DNA of 64,000 bases. Source: Halobaculum rubrum (GTDB lineage Archaea > Halobacteriota > Halobacteria > Halobacteriales > Haloferacaceae). Location of the stretch: contig NZ_CP082284.1 of NCBI RefSeq assembly GCF_019880225.1, positions 2,790,001 to 2,854,000 on the forward strand, given 5' to 3'. Made by a program: the position numbers and the translations under genes. A model generated the notes under the pieces. That model was given only the letters and a program-made list of their open reading frames with translations. It had not been told where the DNA came from and did not search any database. Below, piece after piece: positions 55,271 through 64,000 of this stretch. Within the stretch, counting starts at the first letter, position 1. Each line of letters starts with the position of its first letter.

Positions 55271-55993
55271 GTGCTCCGGGAGGCGCTCCGGTACCCGCTC
55301 GGGGCCGCGGACGACCGCGGCGCGACCGCGGAGGCGCTCGCGACCGGCGGCGGACTCCACCTGCTCGCCGCGCTCGTCGCTCCGCTGTGGCCGCTATCGC
55401 TGCTCACACCGGTCGCGACGGTGCTCGTCGTCGGCTACCTGGTCCGGGTGTTCGGCGCGGCCGGCGAGGCGGAGGACCCCGCAACGCTTCCCTCGTTTCG
55501 CCGACCGGTCGGCCTGCTTCGCGACGGACTCGTCGCGAGCGCGCTCTCTGTCGTCGTCCTGCTGGTCCCGGTCGTCGTCCTGCTCGTCACCGTCGCCGGT
55601 GCGACGTCGGGCGGGGCCGCCGGCGGCCCGATCGACCCGACGACGCCGCTTGGATACGGGGTGACGCTCGTCGGCGGGACGGTGAGCCTGCTGCTGGCGG
55701 TCGGGGTCGCGTACCCGCTGCCGGCGATCCTCGCCGGATACGCGCGCGCGGACCCCGATTCCGCCGTTCGCGCGCGGGTCGCCGAGGGGGTCTCGGTCGG
55801 GTCCCTGCGCCGGACGGCCACGTCCGGGCGGTACTTCTACGCGTGGACCGTCGGCGCGATTCTGCTCGCGTTCGGGGCGGCGCTTGCCGGTGCCGGCTCC
55901 CGCCCCGTCAAACTCGTCGGCTTCTTCGGGCTGTTCTACCTGGAGGTCGCCGGGGTCGCGGCGTGGAGCCGGGGGATCGGTGAAAACCGTTAA
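55271..55993 (+). CDS. DUF4013 membrane protein 1
   Basis: 240 residues from a GTG two bases after the rqcH stop. It opens R-E-A-L-R-Y-P-L-G and contains several hydrophobic segments (about 22-55, 80-110, 130-160, 180-235), the DUF4013 pattern. Topology and function are unknown. It is tightly linked to rqcH and followed 24 nt later by a paralogue. Confidence 0.8.
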   Translation: MLREALRYPLGAADDRGATAEALATGGGLHLLAALVAPLWPLSLLTPVATVLVVGYLVRVFGAAGEAEDPATLPSFRRPVGLLRDGLVASALSVVVLLVPVVVLLVTVAGATSGGAAGGPIDPTTPLGYGVTLVGGTVSLLLAVGVAYPLPAILAGYARADPDSAVRARVAEGVSVGSLRRTATSGRYFYAWTVGAILLAFGAALAGAGSRPVKLVGFFGLFYLEVAGVAAWSRGIGENR

Positions 55994-56017
55994 CCACGCC
56001 GCTGGTAACGGTTCGGT

Positions 56018-56737
56018 ATGTTGGAAGACGCGCTCGGGTACCCCCTGCGAACCGACGACCGCGTCGCCACGCTGATCGTCGGCGGCGCGCTGATCGTCGC
56101 GAGCGTGTTCGTGCTCCCGGCGTTCGTGCTGCAGGGCTATCTCGTTCGAGTGCTGCGTTCGGCGGCGACGGGCGAGCGGGCCGCCCCGTCGTTCATCGAC
56201 TGGGGGGAGCTGTTCGTCGACGGGCTGAAGCTCGTCGTCGTGCAGGCGGCATACAGTCTCGTTATCTCGGTTCCGACCGTCGGGGCGGTCGTCCTCTTCG
56301 TCGTCGGCGGCGCGACCGGAAGCGAGGCGGGCGTCGCGGCGTTCGGGACGGTCAGCCTCCTCCTGCTCCTGGTCGCGACCCTGCTGTCGATCCTTGTCGC
56401 GTACGTGCTGCCGGCGGCGATGACCAACTTCGCGCTCGCGGGCGAGCTGAGCGCGGCGTTCGATGTCGAGGCGGTTCGCGAGGCTGCGCTTTCGGGACGG
56501 TACCTCGTCGGCGTCCTCTTCGGCGTCGTGCTCGGGGGCGTCATCAGTGCCGTCGTGAGTCCGGTCGCGTTGATCCTGATCGGGATCCCGGCGCTGTTCT
56601 ACGGCCAGGTCGTCGCTTACTACTGCTTCGGCCGCGGATTCGCCGAGGCGACCGACGCGACGGCCGGCGAGGACACGAGCGAACCGACCGACGTGCCCGA
56701 CAGGTCCGGACTGGAGCAGCCCCGAGTGGGCCGATGA
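56018..56737 (+). CDS. DUF4013 membrane protein 2
   Basis: 239 residues starting [14 protein letters not shown]. It shares layout with the preceding gene (the Y-P-L start, a G-Y-L-V-R-V segment, four or more helices and S-G-R-Y near the end), so the two are tandem duplicates that have diverged. Function unknown. Confidence 0.85.
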   Translation: MLEDALGYPLRTDDRVATLIVGGALIVASVFVLPAFVLQGYLVRVLRSAATGERAAPSFIDWGELFVDGLKLVVVQAAYSLVISVPTVGAVVLFVVGGATGSEAGVAAFGTVSLLLLLVATLLSILVAYVLPAAMTNFALAGELSAAFDVEAVREAALSGRYLVGVLFGVVLGGVISAVVSPVALILIGIPALFYGQVVAYYCFGRGFAEATDATAGEDTSEPTDVPDRSGLEQPRVGR

Positions 56738-56819
56738 GTCGATCCGAACCGGGCGCACACACCCCGGCGAGAGCCGGCGTCTCGGAGGGCCTTTGTACGC
56801 GCCCGACGCACTCGTCGAT

Positions 56820-57887
56820 ATGCGAATCGACTCGCGCGGCCGCGGCGAGGAGGGGCGCGAGCGCCTGACGGTCACGCCCGAGACCACCGACGACCTGTGG
56901 CACCTCTCGCACGTCCTCGAGCCGGGCGATCACGTCGAGGCGGACACGACCCGCAGAGTCACCCGCAACGACGATCAGCTCCGGGACAAGGGCGGCGAAC
57001 GGGAGCACATGCGCGTCACCATCGAGGTCGAGGACGTGGAGTTCGCCCGCTTCGCCAACCGCCTGCGCGTCGGGGGCGTCATCGTCGGCTGCTCGCGCGA
57101 GGACGAGATCGGTCACCACCACACGCTCAACGTCGAGGAGCGCTCGGAACTCACCGTCGAGAAGCGCTTCAAGCCCGACCAGATCGAGCGCATCGAGGAG
57201 GCCGAGGCGGCCACCGGCGCGCCCGACGTGGCCATCGCCACCGTCGAGGAGGGAGCGGCGTTCATCCACACGGTCCAGCAGTACGGCACCGAGGAGTACG
57301 CGAGCTTCACCAAGCCGACCGGGAAAGGCGAGTTCTCCCGCCCGCGCGACGAGCTGTTCGACGAGCTCGGCTCGGCGCTGTCACACCTCGACCCCGAGGC
57401 GGTCATCCTCGCGGGACCGGGGTTCACCAAGAACGACGCCAACGACTACGTCGACGAACACTACCGCGACCTGAGCGACCGCGTCACGGTCGTGAACACC
57501 TCCGCCGCGGGCGACCGCGGCGTCCACGAGGTGCTCAAGCGCGGCGCCGTCGACGAGGTGCAACGCGAGACGCGTATCGCCCGCGAGGCGGAACTCATCG
57601 ACGAGCTCACCGAGCGGATGGCCGAGGGCGCGAAGGCCACCTACGGCGTGAACGAGACGATGGAGGCGGCGGAGTTCGGCGCCATCGAGACGCTGCTCAT
57701 CGTCGACGAGCGCCTGCGCGCCGAGCGGCAGGGCGAGGGCGACTGGGACATCGACGTGAACGACCTCGTCGAGACCGCCGAACAGAAGGGCGGCGACGTG
57801 GTCGTCTTCTCGGAGGAGTTCGCGCCCGGCCAGCAGCTGAAGAACCTCGGCGGCGTCGCCGCGCTCCTGCGGTACCGACTCCAGTGA
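56820..57887 (+). CDS. pelA: mRNA surveillance protein pelota (Dom34)
   Basis: 355 residues. N-terminal Sm-like domain (1-130, with the [13 protein letters not shown] start), central domain (about 135-260) with A-G-P-G-F-T-K, and an L7Ae-like C-terminal domain ([13 protein letters not shown]). Pelota enters the empty A site of stalled ribosomes and, with ABCE1, splits them. It is near rqcH on the same strand. The ATG at 56820 is the family start. Confidence 0.95.
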   Translation: MRIDSRGRGEEGRERLTVTPETTDDLWHLSHVLEPGDHVEADTTRRVTRNDDQLRDKGGEREHMRVTIEVEDVEFARFANRLRVGGVIVGCSREDEIGHHHTLNVEERSELTVEKRFKPDQIERIEEAEAATGAPDVAIATVEEGAAFIHTVQQYGTEEYASFTKPTGKGEFSRPRDELFDELGSALSHLDPEAVILAGPGFTKNDANDYVDEHYRDLSDRVTVVNTSAAGDRGVHEVLKRGAVDEVQRETRIAREAELIDELTERMAEGAKATYGVNETMEAAEFGAIETLLIVDERLRAERQGEGDWDIDVNDLVETAEQKGGDVVVFSEEFAPGQQLKNLGGVAALLRYRLQ

Positions 57888-57889
57888 CG

Positions 57890-58471
57890 ATGGGTGACGA
57901 CCGACCGGGCCCCGACGGCGCCGACCTCGCTCCGGCCGACGCCGACTGGACCGCGACGGTCGCCGCCACCGCCCCCGACTGGGACGCGGTCGTCGATCTC
58001 CGGATGCGCGTGTTCGTCGAGGAGCAGGGCGTTCCTGCGGAGCTCGAACTCGACGAGCACGACGAGGACCCGCTGGACTCGGAGGTGGACCACCTGCTCG
58101 TGCGTGAGGGCGACGCCGCTCCCGACGCCGACGCCGAGACGACCGACACCCGAACGGGCGAGGCCGTCGCAACCGCCCGACTCCGCGTGGTCGCTGCCGA
58201 CGACTACGGCGCGATCGATGAGGCCACGGAGCGGATCGCGAAGGTCGAACGGGTCGTCGTCGCCCGCGACCGTCGCGGCCAGGGATGGGGTGCGCGCGTG
58301 ATGGCGGCCGTCGAGGACCGCGCCCGAACTCGGGGACTGAGCGAAGTGGTACTTCACGCACAGGTCCAGGCGGCCGGCTTCTACGAGCGCCTGGGGTACG
58401 CCGTCGACGACGCGGTCGGCACCTTCGACGAGGACGGGATCGAACACGTACGGATGCGGCGCAGGATCTGA
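57890..58471 (+). CDS. GNAT-family N-acetyltransferase
   Basis: 193 residues, two bases after pelA. The segment R-M-R-V-F-V-E-E-Q-G-V-P (about 38-49) and the acetyl-CoA loop R-R-G-Q-G-W-G-A (about 127-134) are typical of the ElaA-like GNATs. G-F-Y-E-R-L-G-Y near the end is also conserved. The acceptor is unknown; linkage to pelA suggests, but does not show, a ribosome or translation target. Confidence 0.88.
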   Translation: MGDDRPGPDGADLAPADADWTATVAATAPDWDAVVDLRMRVFVEEQGVPAELELDEHDEDPLDSEVDHLLVREGDAAPDADAETTDTRTGEAVATARLRVVAADDYGAIDEATERIAKVERVVVARDRRGQGWGARVMAAVEDRARTRGLSEVVLHAQVQAAGFYERLGYAVDDAVGTFDEDGIEHVRMRRRI

Positions 58472-58556
58472 GTCGCCGCGACCGATCCAGTCTCGCCGTC
58501 GATCGGATCGCCGTGGCCCGAAGCTACAAGCCTCGGTATCTAACACAGGGCACACA

Positions 58557-59888
58557 ATGGCGATCCCCCGCCGGTATCGACGCCACCTCATGTGGGCGAC
58601 GCTCGCGTTCGGCTTCCTGTTCGTCAACTTCTTCCGCAACTCGACCGCGGTGCTGTCGGGCGATCTCGCCGCAGTGTTCGACGCGACCGGTTCGGAGTTG
58701 GGACTGCTCCATTCGTCGTTCTTCTACATCTACGCGGCCGCGCAGCTCCCGTCCGGACTGCTCGTGGACCGGTACGGGCCCCGTCGGGTCGTCTCGATCG
58801 GACTCGTCGGCATGGCCGCCGGTGTCGCCGGATTCGCCGCGGCCGATTCGCTCGCGATCGGGTTCGCCGCGCGGTTTCTCGCCGGGCTGAGCGGGGCGTC
58901 TATCTACGTCGCTGTCCTTCGATTCTGCGCCAACTGGTACGCGCCCGAGGAGTTCGCGACGATGACAGGGTTCACCATCGCCGCCGCGGGGATCGGCGGC
59001 GTGCTGGCGACGACGCCGCTGGCGCTGGCGGCGGAGGCCGCCGGCTGGCGCGCGGTGCTGTACGCCGCCGCCGTGGGTGTCCTCCTCGCCGGCCTCGCCG
59101 TCGGCGCCTTCGTCCGGGACCGACCGACCGATCCGGCGGACCGTCCCGAGGGCGCCGACTCCGGAACGGAGACCGACTCGATGCGGGAGGTGTTGGCGGG
59201 CGCGCGGCGCGTGCTCGGCGATCTCGACACGTGGCTGATGGGGACGGCGCTGTTCCTCATCTTCGGGCTCAACTTCACCGTCGTCGGCCTGTGGGGGGTG
59301 CCGTACATCGTCCACCTGTACGACGTGCCCGTCTCGAGGGCCGCCCTGGCGGTGCTCGCGGCGAACATCGGCTTCGCGCTCGGCTCGCCCGCTTTCGGGG
59401 CGATCTCGGACCGGACCGGACGCCGAACCGAGGTTATCGTCGCGTCGTGTCTCGCGTTCGTGGTCGCCTACGGCGTCGTGTTCGTCACCGTGACGCCGCC
59501 GCTGTTCGTCGTCGCGCTCGCGCTGTTCGTCGGGATGGGGATCACCGGCGGGGCGTCCGTGGCCTACACCGTCGCGAAGGAGCGTCACGCCGAGGACAGC
59601 GGCGCGGCCACGGGCACGGTCAACGGGATGGCGTACCTCGGGGCGGCCGTCTTCCCCGCGGTGCTCGGCGCCGCGCTGGACGCCTACTGGACCGGGCGCG
59701 TGGTCGACGGTGCGCGCGCGTACTCCGTGGCCGGCTACCGCGTCGCGTTCGGGATCGTCGTCCTCGGCGGGGTGATCGCGACGCTGTGTGCGATCGCCCT
59801 CCACGTGCGCGTTACCAGGCGTGAACGACGGAGGAGCGCCGCCGCAGCTGCCCCCGGCGGAGCCCAGACCGAGGGCGTCGACGACTGA
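58557..59888 (+). CDS. Major facilitator superfamily transporter (NarK/phthalate-like)
   Basis: 443 residues, twelve hydrophobic segments. D-R-Y-G-P-R-R (about 71) is the loop 2-3 motif; S-D-R-T-G-R-R (about 283) is its repeat in the second half. A hydrophilic loop (about 190-215) separates them. Substrate unknown. It converges with the cyclodeaminase-like gene. Confidence 0.88.
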   Translation: MAIPRRYRRHLMWATLAFGFLFVNFFRNSTAVLSGDLAAVFDATGSELGLLHSSFFYIYAAAQLPSGLLVDRYGPRRVVSIGLVGMAAGVAGFAAADSLAIGFAARFLAGLSGASIYVAVLRFCANWYAPEEFATMTGFTIAAAGIGGVLATTPLALAAEAAGWRAVLYAAAVGVLLAGLAVGAFVRDRPTDPADRPEGADSGTETDSMREVLAGARRVLGDLDTWLMGTALFLIFGLNFTVVGLWGVPYIVHLYDVPVSRAALAVLAANIGFALGSPAFGAISDRTGRRTEVIVASCLAFVVAYGVVFVTVTPPLFVVALALFVGMGITGGASVAYTVAKERHAEDSGAATGTVNGMAYLGAAVFPAVLGAALDAYWTGRVVDGARAYSVAGYRVAFGIVVLGGVIATLCAIALHVRVTRRERRRSAAAAAPGGAQTEGVDD

Positions 59889-59889
59889 T

Positions 59890-60894
59890 CTACTCGCCGG
59901 TCAGCGCCTCGCTCGCGGGCGCGAAGTCGATGGATCGTCCGAGTCCGGCGTCGACGGCCTTCTCGTACAGTAGGTACGCCGAGGCGGCCGTCTCGATCCC
60001 GGTCCCGCCCGAGTCGAAGACGGTGATCTCGTCGTCGCTCGTGCGCCCCGGCTCGACGCCGGCGACGACCTCCCCCAACTCGGCGTGTATGTGGTCCTCG
60101 TCGACGACGCCGGCCTCCAGCGCGGAGAGGAACGATCCCGCGTCGCCGTCGGGCGCAGCGCGGGCTCGCAGATCGGGGACGTACGTCGCGCGCTCGATCG
60201 TCGCGTGGTCCAGTTCGCGTTTGTGCTCGTTGTACTGGCCCATCGCGGTGACGTGCGTCCCCGGCTCCAGCACCTCGCCGTCGAACACCGGATCGGCGGC
60301 GTTCGTCGCGGTGATCACCACGTCGGCGTCCTCGATCGCGGCGGCCGCGCTCGCCACGGCGGCGACCGCGGCGTCGATCTCCCCGTTCATGTCGCCCGCG
60401 AACGCCTCGCGGTGCTCCTTCGTCGGCGAGTACACCCACACGGTCTCCAGATCGCGAACCGTCGCGGTCGCCTTCAGTTGTCCGCGCGCCTGCGCGCCCG
60501 ACCCGATCACCGCCACGGAGCTCGCGTCCTCGCGCGCGAGCGCGTCGACGCCGACGGCGCCGGCGGCGCCCGTCTTGTAGGGATTCATCGAGGCGCCGTC
60601 GAGCAGCGCCAGCGGCTCGCCCGACTCCGCGTCGAACAGCGGCGTCATAAACCACGCGTCGCGCGCGCCGAACCCGGCGGAGTAGGTGTACCCGCCCATC
60701 ACACCGGTCTCGGGCAACACCGCGGCGTAGGTGGTGAGAAACCCCGGCGGCTCGTCGTTCACGAGCTTCGTCCGCGGCTCCGCGGGGGCGCCCTCGCCGA
60801 TCTGGCGGTAGGCGTCGCGAACCGCGTCAACGTACTCGGCGGGGTCAGCGAGCCCGGCGACTTCCTCGCTCGTCAGGAACAGCGTCTCCGTCAT
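59890..60894 (-). CDS. Ornithine cyclodeaminase/mu-crystallin family enzyme
   Basis: 334 residues. The Rossmann loop V-I-G-S-G-A-Q-A-R-G (about 130-139) and the N-terminal substrate site (P-R-T-K-L-V-N-D, Y-K-T-G-A-A-G-A-V) fit the family, which includes ornithine cyclodeaminase and archaeal alanine dehydrogenase. Which reaction it performs is not decided by sequence alone. The ATG at 60894 (M-T-E-T-L-F-L) is the usual start. It is divergent from an APC permease, possibly a linked amino acid pathway. Confidence 0.85.
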   Translation of the reverse strand: MTETLFLTSEEVAGLADPAEYVDAVRDAYRQIGEGAPAEPRTKLVNDEPPGFLTTYAAVLPETGVMGGYTYSAGFGARDAWFMTPLFDAESGEPLALLDGASMNPYKTGAAGAVGVDALAREDASSVAVIGSGAQARGQLKATATVRDLETVWVYSPTKEHREAFAGDMNGEIDAAVAAVASAAAAIEDADVVITATNAADPVFDGEVLEPGTHVTAMGQYNEHKRELDHATIERATYVPDLRARAAPDGDAGSFLSALEAGVVDEDHIHAELGEVVAGVEPGRTSDDEITVFDSGGTGIETAASAYLLYEKAVDAGLGRSIDFAPASEALTGE

Positions 60895-60998
60895 GGGCGG
60901 AGATTGGACGGCGGTGGTGAAAAGCGTGGGCGGCGACGACGCCAACGGCGCCGTCCGGCCGCCCGCGGACTTTTGCTACTCCGTGCCACAGTGCGGGC

Positions 60999-62603
60999 AT
61001 GGACTGGGGTCGACTCGGCGCGGTCGCCGCCCGGACGGCCCGCCCGGCCGGCGTCGGACTCGCGGCGACGCTCGGCGGCGGGCTGTTGTACCTTCCCGGC
61101 GGCGTCGCGGGGGGCGCCGGCCCGCAGGCGCCGCTGGCGTACCTCCTCGCGGGCGGCGGCGCCGGCTGCCTTGCGGTCGCGTTCGCGGTCGTCGCGTCGG
61201 GCCCGTTCGCCGAACGGGGCCCCGTGTACGGCGCGGTCTCGCGGGTGTGGGGCTCGCGACGCCTCGGCGCCCTCGCCGCGTGGGGTGCGCTGGCGGGCTA
61301 CGTTGCCCTGCTGGCGCTGTTGGCGGAGTGGCTCGGCCGCCTCGCGCCCCTCCCGGCGAGCACGGGCGCGTACGTCTCCGGGACCCTCGGGGCGCCGACG
61401 GGGCTCGCGGCGCTTTCGGGAGTCGGATTGCCCGGACCGCTGGTGGGCGACGCGCTCGCGGCGACCGTCTGTCTACTTGCGCTCGGCGTCCACCTCGCCG
61501 GAACGCGCCGCGCCGTCGTCGCGGCGGCCGTGCCAGCATGGGGGGTCGTTCTCGGTGTCGGCGCCCTCCTGGTCGCGGCGTTTCTCCCCGGCGTCGGGGA
61601 GTTCGTCCCCGCGAACTTCGACCCGCTGTACCCGACATCCGGCCTCCGACGGGCTCCCCTCCGGAGCCTCGTCGGCGGCGTCGGCGTCGCGCTGTTCGCG
61701 TTCCTCGGGGTCGAGGCCGCCGCCTACGCTGCCGCGGTCGACCGCGCCGAGGGTGACGGTCCCCGTACGCTCGGTCTCGCCCCGGTGGTCGCCGCCGCGG
61801 TCGCCGGCGCGCTCGTCTCGCTGACGGCGCTCGTCGCGCTCGGGGTCATCGACTGGACCCGGCTCACCCTCGCGGACATCCCCGCCGCCGCCGCGATCGC
61901 CGCCTACCTTCCGGTCGACCCGGTCACGCTGACGGTCGTCGTCTCCACGGCGGCGGGGTTCGCGGCGTTGGTCGCGCTCGGGGTGCCCGCAGCCCGCACG
62001 CTCGTCGGGCTGGCCGAACTGTACCCGCCGCTGGGTCGCGGTCCCGCGGAGCCGCCGGTCGTCGCGCTCGTCGCCGTTTACGGCGCCGCCGCCGCGCTCG
62101 CGGTCGCGGACCTCGTCGCCCCCGCGCTGTACGTCGCGGTCCCCGGCCTCGCGCTGTCGTATCTCGCGGTCGCGGCGACCGCGGCCGCGATGCCCGTTCG
62201 CCGACCCGACCTGTGGGCCGAGTGTGGGTTCCGCCCGACGGGCGCGGCCGGCCGGGTCGCGCTGGCCGGGGCCGTCGCCGTCGCGGCCGCGCTGGTCGGC
62301 GTGACGCTCGCGAGCGACCCCGCGACGACGCTCGGGCTGACGCTCCACCGGGACGCGCTCGCGGTGTTCGAGTTCGAGCTGGTGTCGGATCCGCTCGGCG
62401 GGGTCGTCCCGGCGATCGTCGCGTGGGAGCTGATCGGAGTCGGACTGCTGCTCGTGGTGCGCGACTACCGGAAGTCGCTCGGGATCGAACTCCCCGCGCT
62501 CGAAGAGCCGGGGGAGGACGACCGCCGGGAGAGGGACTCCGCCGGGGGGACCGACTCCTCCGACGCGGCCGATCCCGCCGACGAGTCCGTGCCGGAACCG
62601 TAA
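60999..62603 (+). CDS. APC-superfamily amino acid permease
   Basis: 534 residues, very hydrophobic, about twelve helices. The first helix carries G-G-G-L-L-Y-L-P-G, the unwound ligand site; G-V-E-A-A-A-Y-A (about 237) is another APC site. The C-terminal 45 residues are acidic and disordered. Substrate unknown. Divergent from the ornithine-cyclodeaminase-type gene. Confidence 0.82.
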   Translation: MDWGRLGAVAARTARPAGVGLAATLGGGLLYLPGGVAGGAGPQAPLAYLLAGGGAGCLAVAFAVVASGPFAERGPVYGAVSRVWGSRRLGALAAWGALAGYVALLALLAEWLGRLAPLPASTGAYVSGTLGAPTGLAALSGVGLPGPLVGDALAATVCLLALGVHLAGTRRAVVAAAVPAWGVVLGVGALLVAAFLPGVGEFVPANFDPLYPTSGLRRAPLRSLVGGVGVALFAFLGVEAAAYAAAVDRAEGDGPRTLGLAPVVAAAVAGALVSLTALVALGVIDWTRLTLADIPAAAAIAAYLPVDPVTLTVVVSTAAGFAALVALGVPAARTLVGLAELYPPLGRGPAEPPVVALVAVYGAAAALAVADLVAPALYVAVPGLALSYLAVAATAAAMPVRRPDLWAECGFRPTGAAGRVALAGAVAVAAALVGVTLASDPATTLGLTLHRDALAVFEFELVSDPLGGVVPAIVAWELIGVGLLLVVRDYRKSLGIELPALEEPGEDDRRERDSAGGTDSSDAADPADESVPEP

Positions 62604-62635
62604 CCCGCAACCCCGTGGCCGCCCTGGATCCGGCA

Positions 62636-63607
62636 ATGGAATCCGGGGCGATCCCCCTCGAATCGGTCGGGCCGTTCGACCTGCAGGCGACCGTCGAGAG
62701 CGGCCAGACGTATCTGTGGGACCGCACGGACGGGAACATGTACGAGACGATGTCCGCACACGGCGGCGACAGCTGGTACGAGACGGTCGTTCCCCCGATC
62801 CCGGGCGTCAGCGACGAGCGCGCGGTCGTCCGCGTTCGACAGACCGACGGGCTGCTGGAGTGGGAGTCGACGACGGACGCGGTGCCGATACTCACGCACC
62901 TCCTGCGGCTGGACGACGACCTCGACGCGATCCTCGACTCGACGCCGGATCTGCCCCTTCTGAACCGCGCGTACGAGGAGTATCGGGGGATGCGACTCGT
63001 CCGGGACCCGCCGTTTCCGTGTCTGATCTCGTTCATCTGCTCGGCGCAGATGCGCGTCAGCCGCATCCACGGGATGCAGATGCGCATGGCCGAACAGTTC
63101 GGCGACCCCGTCGAGTTCGACGACCGGACGCTTCACGCGTTCCCGACGGCCGACCAGCTCGCCGAGCGCACCGAGGCGGAACTGCGCGACCTGTCGCTGG
63201 GCTACCGCGCCCCCTACGTGCGACGGACCGCGGAGATGGTCGCCGAGGCCGAGGGTGAACGGAGTGACCCCTCGAAGCGAACGGCGAGCGACGCGAGCCG
63301 TGAGCACGGCGAGGCCCACCCCGCGGCGGCACGCGGGATGGAGTACGAAGAGGCCCGCGAGTACCTGACACGGTTCGTCGGCGTCGGCGACAAGGTGGCC
63401 GACTGTGTCCTGCTGTTCTCGCTCGACTTCCTCGAGGCGGTGCCGCTCGACACGTGGATCCGGACGGCGATCGCGGACCACTACCCCGAGTGCGACGCCG
63501 GCGGCTACGCCGAGACCAGCCGGGCGATCCGCGAGCGCTTCGGCGGAGAGTACGCCGGTTACGCGCAAACATACGTCTTCTACTACCTCCGCGCCGGCGG
63601 CGAGTGA
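62636..63607 (+). CDS. ogg: 8-oxoguanine DNA glycosylase (OGG1-type, HhH-GPD)
   Basis: 323 residues. The catalytic pair is K in G-V-G-D-K-V-A-D-C (about 250) and D in V-P-L-D-T-W-I (about 271), the OGG1/HhH-GPD arrangement. The N terminus has the TBP-like fold start (V-E-S-G-Q-T-Y-L-W). A Glu/Arg/Ser-rich low-complexity insert (about 206-235) precedes the HhH and is absent from most homologues. It excises oxidised guanine. ATG at 62636. Confidence 0.88.
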   Translation: MESGAIPLESVGPFDLQATVESGQTYLWDRTDGNMYETMSAHGGDSWYETVVPPIPGVSDERAVVRVRQTDGLLEWESTTDAVPILTHLLRLDDDLDAILDSTPDLPLLNRAYEEYRGMRLVRDPPFPCLISFICSAQMRVSRIHGMQMRMAEQFGDPVEFDDRTLHAFPTADQLAERTEAELRDLSLGYRAPYVRRTAEMVAEAEGERSDPSKRTASDASREHGEAHPAAARGMEYEEAREYLTRFVGVGDKVADCVLLFSLDFLEAVPLDTWIRTAIADHYPECDAGGYAETSRAIRERFGGEYAGYAQTYVFYYLRAGGE

Positions 63608-63698
63608 GGCGGGGGCGCCTCGGTTCGCGTGGAGGGCGGTCAGCGGGACCGAAGAACGGTGACTCGAGGACCGGGAATACGGGGATCGCCCTCCCGGC

Positions 63699-64000
63699 TC
63701 AGGGCTCGTCGACGCCGGCGGCGATCAGCACCCGATCGACCACGGTCTCGGCGGAGTCGCCGAACACGCGCGCCATCGGCTCCTTCCCGTGGGCGCCGTC
63801 GTCGACGACGGCGACCGGCGCGCGCGACCTGTCGCTCATCGACGTCGCGGCCGTCCAGTCCATCGTCCCGTCCGAGTCGGGCGGCTCCTCGCGTCGGTCC
63901 ACGCGGACCACGTCGCCGATCTCGTTGAGGCGATCGACGGCCGCGTCGGTCGGTCGGACGTTCGCCACGGCCCGCGTCGCCGGGTCCGTCTCCCGCACGC
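63699..64000 (-). CDS. ThiN-domain protein, C-terminal fragment (window edge)
   Basis: The frame is open to the window edge; the visible part is about 100 residues. V-D-R-R-E-E-P, then G-T-M-D-W near the middle, then D-D-G-A-H-G-K-E-P-M-A-R-V-F-G match ThiN, the archaeal thiamine-phosphate synthase domain. It is usually fused to ThiD or to an HTH domain (ThiR). Which fusion applies is outside the window. Confidence 0.8.
   Translation of the reverse strand, partial: VRETDPATRAVANVRPTDAAVDRLNEIGDVVRVDRREEPPDSDGTMDWTAATSMSDRSRAPVAVVDDGAHGKEPMARVFGDSAETVVDRVLIAAGVDEP

Overview
The window is a stretch of a haloarchaeal chromosome. The evidence is strong GC bias with an acidic proteome, TATA boxes about 25-30 nt upstream of mostly leaderless starts, an archaeal 16S/23S/5S operon, TBP, Orc1/Cdc6, pelota, GatE, a ubiquitin-like modifier and several small zinc-ribbon families typical of Halobacteria. 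The 16S sequence looks like the Haloferacales/Halorubraceae side of the class, but I cannot fix the genus by reading.

Region 1 (1-5.6 kb) is a lower-GC island. It holds the end of a type I restriction-modification locus (hsdS fragment, a small membrane protein, hsdR, a YgjP-like metalloprotease), followed by about 0.95 kb of repeat-bearing non-coding DNA. It stops at a tRNA-Ser(UGA) copy whose 3' third is not recognisable. Region 2 (5.7-30.9 kb) is a conserved housekeeping segment: uracil-DNA glycosylase, GatE, an Lrp/TRASH metal regulator, fumarase, QueC, tRNA-Tyr, an XPB-like helicase, TBP, a SAMP/MoaD-like protein facing a tungsten aldehyde:ferredoxin oxidoreductase, a TetR-MATE efflux pair with a visible operator, a PurD-like ATP-grasp enzyme, an aldo/keto reductase, and a BioY-EcfA-EcfT biotin uptake operon preceded by a BirA-type inverted repeat. 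Region 3 (31-35.8 kb) carries a lactonase-like hydrolase, an SDR-ALDH pair and an UlaG-like hydrolase.

Region 4 (35.8-38.1 kb) is a replication origin. Repeats of the form GCACTCGAAA-N-CGGTGTG flank an AT-rich tract and lead into orc1/cdc6, with one inverted copy beyond the gene. Region 5 (38.2-45.9 kb) contains a frameshifted HTTM gene, the rRNA operon, a DUF1328 pseudogene with an amber codon, and tRNA-Glu(CUC). The 16S-23S spacer does not contain the usual intact tRNA-Ala; it holds a shortened tRNA-Ala-like remnant. Long processing stems flank 16S and 23S.

Region 6 (45.9-64 kb) holds an amidase, a tiny zinc-ribbon gene, an amidohydrolase, an orphan branched-chain-type substrate-binding lipoprotein, uridine kinase, a DUF5785 protein and an MFS carrier. 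A ribosome-rescue neighbourhood follows (rqcH, two DUF4013 membrane proteins, pelA, a GNAT). The window ends with a second MFS carrier, an ornithine-cyclodeaminase-family enzyme, an APC permease, an OGG1-type glycosylase and the C-terminal end of a ThiN-domain protein.
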